A stretch of 64,000 bases of DNA. It comes from Siphonodentalium dalli. Lineage: Eukaryota > Mollusca > Scaphopoda > Gadilida > Siphonodentaliidae. The stretch is taken from contig CP136066.1 of assembly GCA_032622095.1 (NCBI GenBank), positions 130,975,917 through 131,039,916 on the forward strand, given 5' to 3'. This document shows positions 47,275 to 59,367 of the stretch, one piece after another; positions within the stretch are counted from its first letter, which is position 1, and every line of letters starts with the position of its first letter. The position numbers and the translations under genes are program-made. Below the pieces are notes generated by a model. That model had not been told where the DNA came from. It did no database searches and saw nothing but the letters and a program-made list of their open reading frames with translations.

Positions 47275-48914
47275 CGGAAACAAGACAGTCAATGACTGTG
47301 GGGTCGCTCACCAGACTGCAAAGACTGATCAGACTGGGACTCTGGAGACCACAACAGTCAGAACTTTTCATAATCACTTTAAAAGAAGTAGATCTAAACA
47401 GGATATGTGGCTAGAGAAGCTTCATGTATGTAGATCGGTGAATATCCACCTTGAAATTACCAACTGTACACTACTGATCACCCCCTCCTCCAGCTCAACA
47501 AGTCCACTCCCAAGTCTTAGGTTGGTATTTCACAACCGACATCTCAAACTTTCTCAATTGTTGGAAATTTCCAATCTCACAAGCGCCTTTTTATAAAACC
47601 TTTTAGACATGTTTGAATCCCAAAAATCAATGGACCCAAAACACCATACATGTATGTCAGATAAATCAGTCAGGTAGTTCCACGGTAGATGTTTTAATGA
47701 ATTTGGTATTTCAATGATTTTGTTAGACACAAAAGTTAACTCCCCATAGCCCCGTCATTTCTTAACAGGTTGACCTCATGTTAACAAATCTGAATCTCAG
47801 TCACTAAAGGATCCTCCATACTATATGTAAGCTAAATAGTCCAACCTCTCTTGAGAAGACATTTTGAGAATTACTATAGAGACATAGTTATGTCCCTGGT
47901 GACCCTATTTGAATAAATTTAAATCGCAGACATCAAAGAACCATTCATACTAAATGTCAGTAAAATAGACCTAGTGGTCCTTGTGAAGGAAGCATATTAA
48001 GAGGGAATCTGAATTGCAGTCAAACAAGAACATTCCATGCTAAATATGCCAACTAGTTCTTGGCTCTTGCAAAACATATTTTAAGAATGACTATGTGGTG
48101 GAATAGTTATGTCTCTGGATCTGCCCTTATTCGACTTTGTGGTCCCATTTTCACAAATCTGTCACCCAAGGTAATTTCATACCAAATAAAAGCAAAATAG
48201 GCCATTTGATTCTTGCATAGAAGACATATCACGAATTACTATGGAGAGCAAGAGTAATGTATCTGGCCTTGCACTTACTTGATCTGGTGACCCTGATTGA
48301 ACAAATCTGAATAACACATCACCAAAGGAGCCTCAATATTAAATATGAGCTAAATAGAGCTGGTGGTTCTTTCAAAGAACACTTTTCAAGTTTGCCAAAT
48401 ATGTTCTAGTGAAGTGGTGGATGTGTTAAATGTCCTGTTGAAAGATTTGAACAATGCATATGATAGATTGTTGTTGTAATTGGGAATTAATGACCTCTAG
48501 CAGATATCCAGCGAATGTTTATAAAAATGTCAGATTTCACTTGACATGTGTAGGCATACCCCGCATACACTTAGAGCCAAAGTAAATGCTTCTTATTAAT
48601 GATTCTCTGTCAAGAATGTGAGTAAATATTATTTTTGGGACCAGGGTGGCAGAAGTAGTGAACTTGAGTAAAGGGCCAGGGGAGCACAATATATAAGTAC
48701 ATGTATATATAATTGACCATGGAGTTAAATGAAAAAAAATAATATATTTTTTGGAGTTATGTCCCTAGCTCCGCCATGAACCCATTCGGTCTGATGGATT
48801 GGGAGAAGAAGATGTTTAAAGAATTGTTGACGGATGGACGGACACATGGACGGACGACGGACGAGGAGTGATGACTATAGCTCCACCGGAAACTTCGTCT
48901 CAGGTGAGCTAAAA
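47275..48914 (+). mobile_element. Family A dispersed element, second full copy
   Basis: Same head as 24808 (CAGTCAATGACTG, TGTGGGGTCGCTCACCAGAC) with high similarity for about 330 bases. Core units are decayed and fewer. Tail GATGACTATAGCTCCACCGG...AGGTGAGCTAAAA ends at 48914. Head and tail match the 2.5-kb copy, so the element ends are defined by two independent copies. Confidence 0.8.
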
Positions 48915-49949
48915 AGCGATGACTAAAAACTGGTGGTCACCAAAAGATCCATATATAATTTGGTGACGATTGGATCAGGGATTTGGTCTGTAGGTTGTGT
49001 CAAAGAAATTAAACATGCAAAGGGTAATCTATAACCAAACTTTATCTGACCGACCTTTGACTTGTATTGCCTGTAATCATAATTATAAGAGATAATAACA
49101 CCCTTTAGACTTATATCAAGTGTGTTTCGGTTTTACAACCTTCATCGGGATTTAGATAATAACAACAATGAAGTACACAAGAAGAAAGTTACTGTTCACG
49201 AGAATCACGACGTAAGCACCTGTGCATGTTGGAAATGACGCACGTTGGTTCCGAGTAAACAATTTAAGTTTTGCGCTGAACTTAACAGTTGTGTTTATCG
49301 TGACCAACACACATGAACTTTATAACCATGCCTACATGACACCTGCATCACATTGATACCATCATGTAAACTATTGAACCCAGTTATATACTTCTGTACT
49401 ACAACATGTCTCCTCTGTAAATATGGCAATCCATCACGGACCATGCGAATCCGATATCTCGTTTAGAGTGCCCACAAAGATTAAGGTTGTTAGCCATAGG
49501 CAAATTGTCCTTATTTTAAATATTTTTTTCGATGGCTATTTATTATCAGGCGTAATTTTTGTCCAGTTTCCCCTGTGTAATGTGCATCTGAGCAATCAAA
49601 ATACGTGACGGCATATATAAGCACACTCGAATTGCAGTTGAAGGAACCTTTAAATTTAAAGGCGCGGCTTGAATTATTGTTTGTAAGTGTCTTATTTGAG
49701 ATGAGGGAGCATGCCCCACACCTCGGAGTACGACACGGTACAGTATACCGGATTCTTCAAAGGGTGATTTAAGTTGGCTCGAGACAAGCTTCAGACTAAG
49801 ATTAGGCGGTTGCCTAGTAGCTACACCAGGTTTGTCGGGGAAAACTCTGTTGAGGTATTCATCACTTCAATCATTGGCTGGATGTCCCGCAGATGCGTCT
49901 GAGTTTGTCCGTAGATGGGTAATATTGCAATACAATAATTTTATTTATC

Positions 49950-51060
49950 CGAGAAGGACCCAATCGCAAATAACAATGGAAGTGTAAAAATGACACTGCA
50001 TCTCAACTTGGAGAGGGAATAAATTGACGTTTCAGTCAATGGAATGTTTGAATGTTTATGTAATACTAGAGGTCAACCCGAAGAAAATCAATTGAATCAA
50101 AATGTTGGCTGCAGGGCGTGCTGAAATATTTAGTCATGCACAGTGTAAAATACATGATGGATGCCGCAGCCAATGTTTTTAAACGGAAATCATTCAAATT
50201 CGATAGCTCCCATCTAGAAGTGATCCTAAACATAACTAAACATTATATCAAAACAATACTCCAATAAATGTGGGCTGCAGAATGTGCCGATGGACCCAAA
50301 TGAAAAATCTAAGATGCCACTGGAGGCCATGTTTTTTTTTATCGAGAATGGGAACAAATCGGTGGTTCCCATCTAGAGGTCACCCCGAAGATCTACATAC
50401 AGTTTGGTGACGATCGGATGAGGTATTTTGTAGTCATGCACAGTGTAAAATACATGATGGATGCCGCAGCCAATGTTTTTAAACGGAAATCATTCAAATT
50501 CGATAGCTCCCATCTAGAAGTGATCCTAAACATAACTAAACATTATATCAAAACAATACTCCAATAAATGTGGGCTGCAGAATGTGCCGATGGACCCAAA
50601 TGAAAAATCTAAGATGCCACTGGAGGCCATGTTTTTTTATCGAGAATGGGAACAAATCGGTGGTTCCCATCTAGAGGTCACCCGAAGATCTACATACAGT
50701 TTGGTGACGATCGGATGAGGTATTTTGTAGTCATGCAAAGAGTAATCTCCAAAATGGCCGCCAGCCGCTGTCGGTCAAGTTTTTCAACGAAATTCGGAAA
50801 AAGATCGATGACTCTCATCTGGTTGTCACTAACAAGATCCATACATAGTTTGGTGACGACTGGATCAGGGATGTGGTCTGTATGTTGTGCCTAACAAATT
50901 AGTCATTCAAAGTGTAAAATCCAAGATGGCTGCCGGCGGCCATAGTTGTTCATCCTCAACATGCCTGTAAATTCTCCAATCAATGGATGCATAATTATGT
51001 GAAATCCTAGATGGCTGCAGGCTGTTGGTGTATCACGGACGGACGGACGCACGACACGCG
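49950..51060 (+). repeat. AAGATGGC-type repeat units
   Basis: Related to 37840-39270 (TAGCTCCCATCTAGAAGTGA, GTTTGGTGACGATCGGATGA, AAGATGGCTGCCGGCGGCCA). Includes an exact duplication, listed separately, and a GGACGGACGC tail at about 51040. Confidence 0.8.
50131..50727 (+). repeat. Two tandem copies of a 300-bp unit, almost identical
   Basis: TAGTCATGCACAGTGTAAAA begins at 50131 and 50431; a related start is at 50728. The two copies differ only by 3 bases of indel, so this is a very recent duplication or an assembly artefact. Confidence 0.9.
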
Positions 51061-51500
51061 GAACCACGACTGCATGTCCATCACAGGTCCCCATAACAAA
51101 AATTGACTCCACCCCAATAATACTTAATCCGGATTAAGTATTGTTGGGGATGGGGTAAATTTTTGTTCTGGGGACCTGTGACCCCATAGTCCATAGTCAG
51201 TTGTCATTTTGGGACGAGATACATGGTATTCCGAAAACAACTTCGTTGATGTCTTTTATCACAAGCGATCTCGACCACGATGTCGATAGTGACATGATAC
51301 AGATAGACTTCCAACATTATATGTGCTTCCATGCACATGTACCTCAACCGAAACAAATGAAAACATCGCTTTATTGCTTGGTCGCCGAGATTTCCAAATA
51401 TGCGGAAACCCCCATTATCTTGGATTCCCACACATTCAGTTACCTTTCATCTTAATCTAAATCCTCATATGACGTGAGATCTACGAGTGTCGACATTTAC

Positions 51501-51695
51501 CTCTGGTCCGCTAGGCTCCTCTTTGTTGTCATTCGTTGCTGTCTCTTTCGCAGCTGATGATGCCTCTTCATTTTCTGGCTTCTCTTCTATCGCTCCGTTC
51601 TCCGATTTTTTGTACGTCTCTTCTGTGGCCTCCTCAGATGCTCCTTTACCCTTTTTATCCTTTTTTAACTTTTGCTTCCCACTCTTATTACCCAT
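51501..51695 (-). CDS. BASP1/MARCKS-like protein, exon 1 with myristoylation signal
   Basis: 65 codons from an ATG in a good context (CACGATGG) to a phase-0 donor (GAG|GTAAAT). The start MGNKSGKQK fits an N-myristoylation signal (Gly2, Ser5). It is followed by a basic run (KQKLKKDKKGKG) that would give a myristate plus polybasic membrane anchor. After residue 20 the chain turns acidic (Glu/Lys/Ala/Ser), as in BASP1/NAP-22. Joined to exons 2 and 3 it would give about 280 residues, acting at the inner face of the plasma membrane. An in-frame upstream ATG (14 codons earlier) is possible but would destroy the myristoylation signal. Confidence 0.75.
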
Positions 51696-52227
51696 CGTGC
51701 GTCTGTGCTGTTCTATATATAAATCTGAAATGAGCAATGAAGGGCATTAGGCATGTGTGTGGCCACAAGTATATCATGGTGATGGCAACATGCGAACGGG
51801 TCTCTAGTTAACATGATAGTCACACCCTTGGTTATATGGTCTGTAATATGTTTTAATAACGACACTTTTAGTTGCTGCAAAACGATAATAATCAAAATCG
51901 CTATTCCTGTCGTTTTGCAAACACCTGAGCAGGCATTATAAAAAATATTGGAAAATATAATTGTCAAGACGCTAGGTTTTTCATAAATCGCACGTATTAG
52001 CCAACTGTAGAAGAAATAAAGGTGCATTTTTTAAACAGATTCAGTTTGCCCTCAACTTCATAATAGCAATTCAGCAAGACCCACCAGCATCATAGATAAT
52101 AAGTAGGACCACTTAAGCCAGGGTTGAGTCAATCACTTGAAACTATCTCTAGATTATAGTCTGGTGGATAAACTCAGATCATATTTTAGGGTCAACCTAG
52201 AAAAGAATTGGATTAAGTTGGATTTAA
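51696..52227. other. Upstream region of the BASP1-like gene
   Basis: Holds the 5' leader and possibly a promoter or a non-coding first exon; no TATA-initiator pair was convincing. Confidence 0.3.
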
Positions 52228-52297
52228 TTCTATTTTGAAGAGGAATATATCCTCTATAATATATATAAAATCCGCTAACATCCGCTTTGAGCATATT
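52228..52297 (-). repeat. Short dispersed repeat (family E)
   Basis: Minus-strand ATGCTCAAAGCGG...GATATATTCCTCTTCAAAAT; plus-strand copies at 55340-55410 and 56925-56985. Confidence 0.7.
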
Positions 52298-52379
52298 TAG
52301 TAATTCAAGAAGGCTTCTAAGATCGCTGCCATTTCCGATAAGTCAGTAGAAGTGTAGCGTGTTTCACCCATATCGCGTC

Positions 52380-52640
52380 TCATTTTTTTTCAAAGCAGTG
52401 CTGTAGCGGTTGAAGCAGTGCTCTGGGGGGTTTTAAATTCATATTTTGACTTGGAGTTTTAACAGGTAGAAATGAAGCATGTTTTACAAATATCCCGACC
52501 CATTTTTTTTCAATGCAGCGCTGTAGCGGCTGCAGCAGTGCTCTGGGGGGTTTTGAATTCATTTTTTGACATAGAGTTTTATCAGGTAGAAGTGAAGCAT
52601 GTTTCACCCATATCGCGACCCATTTTTTCAATGTAGCGCT
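52380..52640 (+). repeat. 119-bp tandem repeat, a little over two copies
   Basis: CATTTTTTTTCAA.GCAG.GCTGTAGCGG recurs at 52381, 52500 and, partly, at 52620. GTGCTCTGGGGGGTTTT is in both full units. The 83-codon minus-strand frame is a repeat by-product. Confidence 0.85.
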
Positions 52641-52784
52641 AATACTGCGCTATGAATTCACATAAATATTCCTCATAAGTTTAACTGTGCAATTGTAGCG
52701 GCGATAATATTCTGCTTTTTTATGTGTAGCGATGCAGCAGGGATAAAATGGATACGTCTAATTTTTAGACCACATTATCTGCCA

Positions 52785-53600
52785 TATATGATCACGATCG
52801 TCAGATTTTAACCCATCCCTTGGCGATAGCAAATTACTATGATCGGAATCATAAATGAGAGTTTTGGTGTTGAATTATACAGTATACTGTTATGTACTAT
52901 GTATACATAACACAAATTATTGGAATTTATGGGTCACCCGCATTTATATAAGAGAATGCACTGGTACATGATCTGTAATGCTTCTGTAACTTCACCACCA
53001 CATCCTTGGGTTAAATGCGAAAGGTGAACTGGACATAGAATACTTGGGTTAAGAGAGTCCAATTTAAGTTTACAATGATAATGTATCAAATTCTAACAAC
53101 AATATAGATCAAGATAAGCCACCTCACTGCTGACCCATTAATATCAATTTAATATATAGCAGAGCTGTCAACAAATCACAGGAATTATTTATGTTGAACG
53201 CTGACATCTCTATTAAACCAATAACATTTATAATGACCTCAGACCATCTGTAGAGTGATATATTCAGCTGTGCAAGGCAGCACAGATGTCCAAGTCTATT
53301 GTTAATGTCATGTGATGTGTATTGTTGAATCCTTATTTTAAATTAGATACCATAGCTTTCTTTATCAGATTATCTGCACATTGGCATAAGAGACATCAGA
53401 AAACAATACAGCCTTATCAATAGATAAGTAGTCCAAAGGCATGGGATGGAATTGTTGAATTGGATTTAATGTCGCTCCAAACAAACTTACCAGTACATAA
53501 CACAATATTTTTGACCGATTTAAACAAATTTGGTGTGGTGACTCGGGGGTACCCTTGGCAGAGTTATAATGGTGTTAGTTTTTCAAATTTTGTTAACTTT
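52785..53600 (+). repeat. Family D dispersed repeat, copy 1
   Basis: Matches 55505-56165 and 62490-63300: TGAGAGTTTTGGTGTTGAAT, GGAATTTATGGGTCAC, AAGAGAGTCCAATTTAAGTT, CAGATGTCCAAGTCTA, and (copies 1 and 3) GGTACCCTTGGCAGAGTTAT. Confidence 0.85.
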
Positions 53601-54013
53601 AAAAAAAAAAAATATTTATTACATGATTCTACCCTTATTCCATTCAATAAACCCATTCTATAAATTGTGATATTAAACGTTCGTTTAATAACAGGAAATA
53701 GTGCCAGGTGACCTTTGACTTCCGGTTTGTGGTCTGTTAACATTCCACAAGCTACGTCTCAAAATACTATAGCTTCCAATATTTTTCCAACAAACTATTA
53801 TGAATGAAGAGTTTGAAAAAATATTTTATTAAATATACGCCAATATATGCGCCAAAGAGTCTTTATTTATCTAGGACTATTTCTTTACGCGGCAAACAAC
53901 GAATAGTTACGTGAAACGTCATCGCATATCTTATAGAAGCCGATGTTAGTTACGCGTCCCATTTGTTGATTTAAGTATATTTTGTCGATGTTTTGGATCA
54001 TGTAATAAATATA

Positions 54014-54158
54014 ATCTACAACTCGTCCCCAGTTTATAGCGGAAATTACAAAACTCGTCCAGTAAATTAGGTCTGGACCTCGCCAAAGGCTCGATCCAGA
54101 CCTAATTTACTGGACTCGTTTTGTAAATTCCGCTATAAACTGGGGACTCGTTGTAGAT
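54014..54158. mobile_element. 145-bp foldback element 1
   Basis: Arms of about 65 bases (ATCTACAACTCG ... GTCTGGA) around CCTCGCCAAAGGCTCGAT. The arms are near perfect except for CTCGTCC versus CTCG differences. A twin element lies 150 bases downstream. Confidence 0.9.
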
Positions 54159-54219
54159 CCTCTATATATTATTAAAAAAAACACTTTTTTATTAAATATT
54201 TTTTTATTTTTTATTTATT

Positions 54220-55075
54220 TACTTTTTTTGTTAAAGGCACGTGAGGCCTTAATTGTCGGAAATATTCAAATACATCGTAAACAGAAAAACATTAAAACGC
54301 ATACATAGAGGATCTCACATGAGTTTCTATTTTATACGGAATTTATCAACCGAGTTCACTAAATTCGATTTGAGCCGAGGTTTACCAAGGCTCAAATAGA
54401 ATTTAGAGGACGAGGTTGATAAATTACGTATAAAATTGGACGAGTGTGAGATACCTTTTATCACATGATCAAATAAACCCGAAGCAACCAGCTGAAGCAA
54501 CGCGAAATATTCGTCGAAAACAACAATCATAAACTACAGCGATCGCAAGTTATTTGAAGAACGCCGTGACGTCATCGCACGCGCTGATATTAAACGTGTC
54601 TATTACCGATAATTATGAAACTGCTTTTATGGCCAAATAATGTGATAAAGTTTCGTTCATATATAACATGACCATCGCGTAAACAGCATGTTATCATAAA
54701 TACCTACTATATTTTACCTAAGCAAGAGCCTGATTGGGTTACAAAGGACAGCACAATGCTACTGGCTAATCACACACAAGTGGCATAAACGCTCTTTATT
54801 AGTTCCATATCAGGAATTCACCAACAAAGAACGCTCTTTATGTTTACCATCATAATATAAACAAACACCAGAAAAGTAACTGTTTATGCTTTTGTTTACA
54901 TAACAATGGTTAAACATATGAGAACAACATACTGTTTATGCGATATTTCTTATTTATATACGGACAAAGTCTGTCTACATTTTGATGTTCTTTCTGTTTG
55001 TGGCGGATTTTGACGGGTGGAAATATTTTCACAGGATACCCACCGCCAAGGCCAACCGTACCTTTAAATTGAGCA
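54220..55075 (+). repeat. Solitary copy of the outer foldback-arm sequence
   Basis: Related to 7090-7600 (AACAGAAAAACATTAAAACG, GCACAATGCTACTGGCTAAT, AACGCTCTTTATTAGTTCC). Interrupted at about 54307-54655 by a foldback insertion. It shows the arm sequence exists as a dispersed family. Confidence 0.85.
54312..54452. mobile_element. 141-bp foldback element 2
   Basis: Arms of about 65 bases (ATCTCACATGAG ... TTTGAGCC) around GAGGTTTACCAAG. Same design as the element at 54014 (about 145 bp, starts ATCT, CGAG/CTCG punctuated arms) but a different sequence. It sits inside the solitary arm copy. Confidence 0.85.
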
Positions 55076-55099
55076 AGGAAATCAATCTAAACTTCTTTT

Positions 55100-55345
55100 T
55101 TTTAAAGCGTGAATATTTTTTCGAAAAAGAGCCATAACTTATTTTAAAATAGTCGGATCAAACCCATATTCGAACTCGATCTGTATTTTGGGCTGAGAAA
55201 TTCACATACCAAATTATGCGTAAAGTGTCTACGGACAGACAGACAGACGGACGTCCGGACGGACGGACGGACGAATGACGAGATGTCAATCCGGACTACG
55301 ACACTATGTTTACCATACTATGGTATGGGTAAACATAAAAATGCT
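55100..55345 (+). repeat. Family B copy, short
   Basis: One core unit, then GACAGACAGACGGACG and the AATCCGGACTACGACACTAT hairpin tail ending at about 55340. Confidence 0.85.
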
Positions 55346-55504
55346 CAAAGCGGATTTTAGAGGATTTTTTTTATATTTAATAGAGGATATATTCCTCTTC
55401 AAAATGAAATGGCATATTTAATTACTACAGTGGTCAGTTAACATGAAGAATACAAAATAAAGTCACATTTCTCAACTGTTCCAAAGAGATGAAACTGATC
55501 TTAA

Positions 55505-56165
55505 TATTAGCAAACGAGAGGCCGATCACGATCGGCAGATGTTAACCCATCCCTTGGCGATAAAAATTTAATATGATCGGATAAATGAGAGTTTTGGTGT
55601 TGAATTATAGAGTATACTGTTATGTACTATTATAGACAAATGTACATAACACAAATTATTGGAATTTATGGGTCACTGGCATTTATATAAGAGAATGCAC
55701 TGGTACAGGATCTGTAATGCTAAACCACCACAGCCAACAAGTCCGTGGGTTAAATGTGTAGGTGTGACCTGGACATGGAATACTTGGGTTAAGAGAGTCC
55801 AATTTAAGTTTACAATAATAATGTGTCCTAGTATACAGATAAGCAACCTCACCACTGACCCATTAATATCAATTATATAGCACAGCTGTCAAAAAATCAC
55901 AGGAATTGTTTATGTTGAACACTGACCTCTATTAAACCAATAACAATTATAATGATATCAGACCATCTGAAGATATAACTCTGCAGCACAGATGTCCAAG
56001 TCTACTGTTAATATCATGTGATGTTTATTGTTGAATCTTATTTTAAATTAGATACCATAGCCTTCTTTATCAGATTATTTGCACATTGGCATAAGAAACA
56101 TCAGAAAATAATATAGCTTTATCAATAGCTAAGTAGTCCAAATGCAATTGGTGAATTAATTAAAA
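55505..56165 (+). repeat. Family D copy 2 with GCCGATCACGATCGGC head
   Basis: Head core at 55521-55536; the body matches copies 1 and 3. The GGTACCC end is missing. Confidence 0.85.
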
Positions 56166-56324
56166 AATTAAAGGGACACATTGGAAATCTTTTTATCAAC
56201 TTGTATCATAATCATCAATATCTAAATGAAAACAAATGACAATGTCAATGACATTTTTTGTATTGTTATTATAAAAGTTAAAAATAATTTTTTTTTTAAA
56301 TCGATTTTTTTTTTCAATTTTGTT

Positions 56325-56745
56325 TTTTTTTGAAAAATGGTCACAACTCCTTTAAAATAAATCGGATCAAACCCATATTCGAACTAGATCTGTATTTTGG
56401 GCTGTGAAACTCACATACCAAATTTGGTTCCAATTTAGATAAAAAATGTTTGAGTTATGGCAGAATGTGTGAATTCTAATTCGAAAAAGGGCCATAACTC
56501 TGTAACATAAACTCGGATCAAACCCAAATTCGAACTCGATCTGTATTTTGGGCTGATATACCCATATACAAAATTTGCTTCTGATTGGATAGAAAATGTT
56601 TGAGTTATCGCATTACACGTGAAGTGTCTACGGACGGACAGACGGACGGACAGACGGACGGACGGACGGACGGACGAACGACGAGTGGTCAATCCGGACA
56701 ACGACACTATGTTTACCATACATGGTATGGGTAAACATAAAAAAC
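56325..56745 (+). repeat. Family B copy
   Basis: Two core units at 56335 and 56485, (GGAC)n at 56635-56670, and the hairpin tail ending at about 56742. The 164-codon minus-strand frame over it is a repeat by-product. Confidence 0.85.
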
Positions 56746-57249
56746 GAAAAATGTTCCACTTCTTGCCGCCATTTTGGCGGCCATCTTGGACGGAGAGTTC
56801 CAATTTTGGAATAAAAAGGTTGCGTAATGTCTTAGCGTCACACACATATATACATGTGTATACATCAAACTGACTTATCGAAAAATAGCAGCCATCTTGG
56901 ACGCATCTTGAATTACAAAAAATGCTCAAAGCGGATTTTAGAAGATTTTGGATACGTTAAAGATATATTCCTCTTCAAAATGAAATAAAAACCAACTTAG
57001 TCCAATTTTTTTCTAGGTCAAACCTTTTGTTGATCAAACTATTACAGAGACTGAGAAAGTCGGGCTGTACAATGACTAATCCAAATCCCTTCAAGATATG
57101 TTCTGATTAACTGACGCCCAGAAATGTATGGTCTTAATTACTTGAAATCATAACGTCAACATTTGAAGGAAGCCACGACCACTAGATTTAGGATACAACC
57201 TTCATGGTAGTCCATAATAGGCCATGTCAAGTGATATCATGTTTATCAA

Positions 57250-57830
57250 GAAACAAGAGTCAATGACTGTGTGGTCGATCACCAGACTGTAAAGACGGCG
57301 AAGACTGCGACTACAATATGTCAAATTACTTAAACAGGGACACAAGTAGAGGGCCTTCGTTGAACGGTGGGAGGCGATATGGGGGTGTTCACCTTGAAAT
57401 TTCTAAATGCACATCCCTCCCTCATTACCCATTACCTCAGCTCTGGACCAAACTAAATTACAACTGTACTACAAGACCCCAAACTGTTGGACATTTATCA
57501 AACCTTACTGACAATAACGGTATATACCAAAATTATTACATGAAAGGCACATCATTATCACAGATGAAAAGAAGTTAATAGCCTCTATACACATATTATT
57601 ATAACAACTGTCTGTACAACTGCATAGAACACAATACTTAGGAATTACTCGAATTTAAATTGAAATGAATGACACAAATAAACATTATCCAACCATTTCT
57701 GTTATTTGTTTATCAAGATCTTATTTCATACACAAGAGACATTGGAGATACTGACAGGCAGACAAGCTTATATTGTTGTCAGTGAAGGAGATGACTTCTC
57801 ATATAATATTGTGGCATTAGGAATGTGGAA
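57250..57830 (+). repeat. Family A-related copy (head and body of the 34-kb type)
   Basis: Matches 34390-35220: GTCAATGACTGTG, GAACGGTGGGAGGCGATATG, AGGCAGACAAGCTT, AATATTGTGGCATTAGGAAT. No GGAC tail. Confidence 0.75.
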
Positions 57831-59190
57831 TTTTTTTATTTTTTTTATAATTATTATATTATAATTTAATAGTACATGCATATATAGGATGGCAAAAGTG
57901 ATCTTTTTTTGGACAAATCTGATGACCCCTGCTGTGGTGTACATCACGTCACCAATAAAACATACAGGGAAATTGGAAATGTCATACCTGACACAAAATT
58001 AGTTGAACATTTCACACCAACAATAGATTGAAATTGTTCTGGTAGTCTGATTTTCCAACCAGTAATGCATGTGGAATTTTATGTTTTAGACCAACAGTTA
58101 CATATATCTTCCTACTTTTGGTCAAAATATTGGTTTGAAATTTCCTATAGGTCCCTCCTTATCCGGTATCCAGTGAAACGTCTGGGGTACAAGGTGGGCA
58201 AATGAAAGCCGAGAGGAGGTGGTGCACATTGAACTATGCGATCTTGGGAGGGTGCAGTTGGAAATCCCACATGGACATCCTCCATCAACGGAAACCCTCT
58301 AGATACGTTCATACACACATATCCATATATATTTTTAATTCATTTGTTGAAACAGACGATACAATTGATGGATCATAACCCGAGCGCGTGAACGGTTATC
58401 CCCGAGAGATTATTTAACGGATACCGATGACCACGAATCAAGGTGAACACAGATCACCAACCAGCAACACAAATAGAAGTGCACTGTTTCCGGCGGTTAT
58501 TTTCCTGCATTATTTTTGTATTGTTCGGGTAGGTCACATGGGGCATGCCTGACATTGCCTTGCGCGGCATGTGAACGTGCCATAAGTACACTATACAGTA
58601 AACAAACTAACTGGTATAGAGCCAAAGAACCAATTATTGCTGTCACGTGCGTTAAGTTTCGTTCTTCGAAATATAGTGAATTGAATTGACATGCAACGGC
58701 TGTGTCGGATGATGTACTATATAAGGTGCGTCTTGGCGCAACAGATCCCATCTACTATAGTATGTTGCTAGTTACTAATAAATTGAATTGAGTGCATAAT
58801 GACAGCAACGTGATTTCGAACCGAACACGGGTGATAGGCTTCAATGCGATACCCATGCATGTATCATATATGCACACACCAACTCGTGCCAATAACCAGA
58901 CAGCTTGGCCTGGAATGCAAACTCTCAAAGACGAAATTCTTTATTACTATCCGTCCCGAAATCAAATGTACGCTTTGAACGGCGAGCAGGTGATTATGCT
59001 GCTGGTGATCAGCTGTTGATCGGTGTCGAGAAACCACTGTCTGGATGAGGATAAACAGCCGAGAAAATCGATAATAGTGGCCGGCTAGTCTGAATGGATT
59101 TCACGCGTCTCACACTCATTGGGCTCATATTCCCTTCAATGTATCGTTACCGGCAGAACAAAACGCCACATACGGGGGGGGGGGGGGGGA
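57831..59190. other. No recognised gene
   Basis: Single-copy DNA with a G homopolymer at its right edge. A TATATAAGG box at about 58720 is followed by no convincing gene. Frames of 75 and 84 codons are unrecognised. Confidence 0.35.
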
Positions 59191-59197
59191 CAGACAC

Positions 59198-59367
59198 ACG
59201 TACCGGGTGTCTTAATTAGAGAACATGATATGAAGGCGTTATTTTGGACTATACATACATGTATACATATACATGTACATACACGTACCGGGTGTCTTAA
59301 TTAGAGAACATGATATGAAGGCGTTATTTTGGACTATACATACATGTATATTGCTCAGGAAAAAAAT
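59198..59367 (+). repeat. 85-bp tandem duplication
   Basis: ACGTACCGGGTGTCTTAATT begins at about 59198 and 59283. The copies are identical for about 70 bases. Confidence 0.9.

Larger units (their letters stand above)
46549..51500 (-). other. Intron 1 of the BASP1-like gene
   Basis: About 5 kb between the GTAAAT donor at 51500 and the acceptor at 46549. Contains a family A copy (47275-48914) and AAGATGGC-type repeats (49950-51060). 48915-49950 has no recognised feature. Confidence 0.65.

Noticed and set aside
56435-56929. 164-codon minus-strand frame with a Val/Arg/Pro/Ser tract
   Set aside because: The tract is the (GGAC)n tail of a family B repeat; the rest matches its non-coding core.
58713-58800. 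TATATAAGG box as a promoter
   Set aside because: The downstream ATG gives only four codons and no gene could be linked to it.
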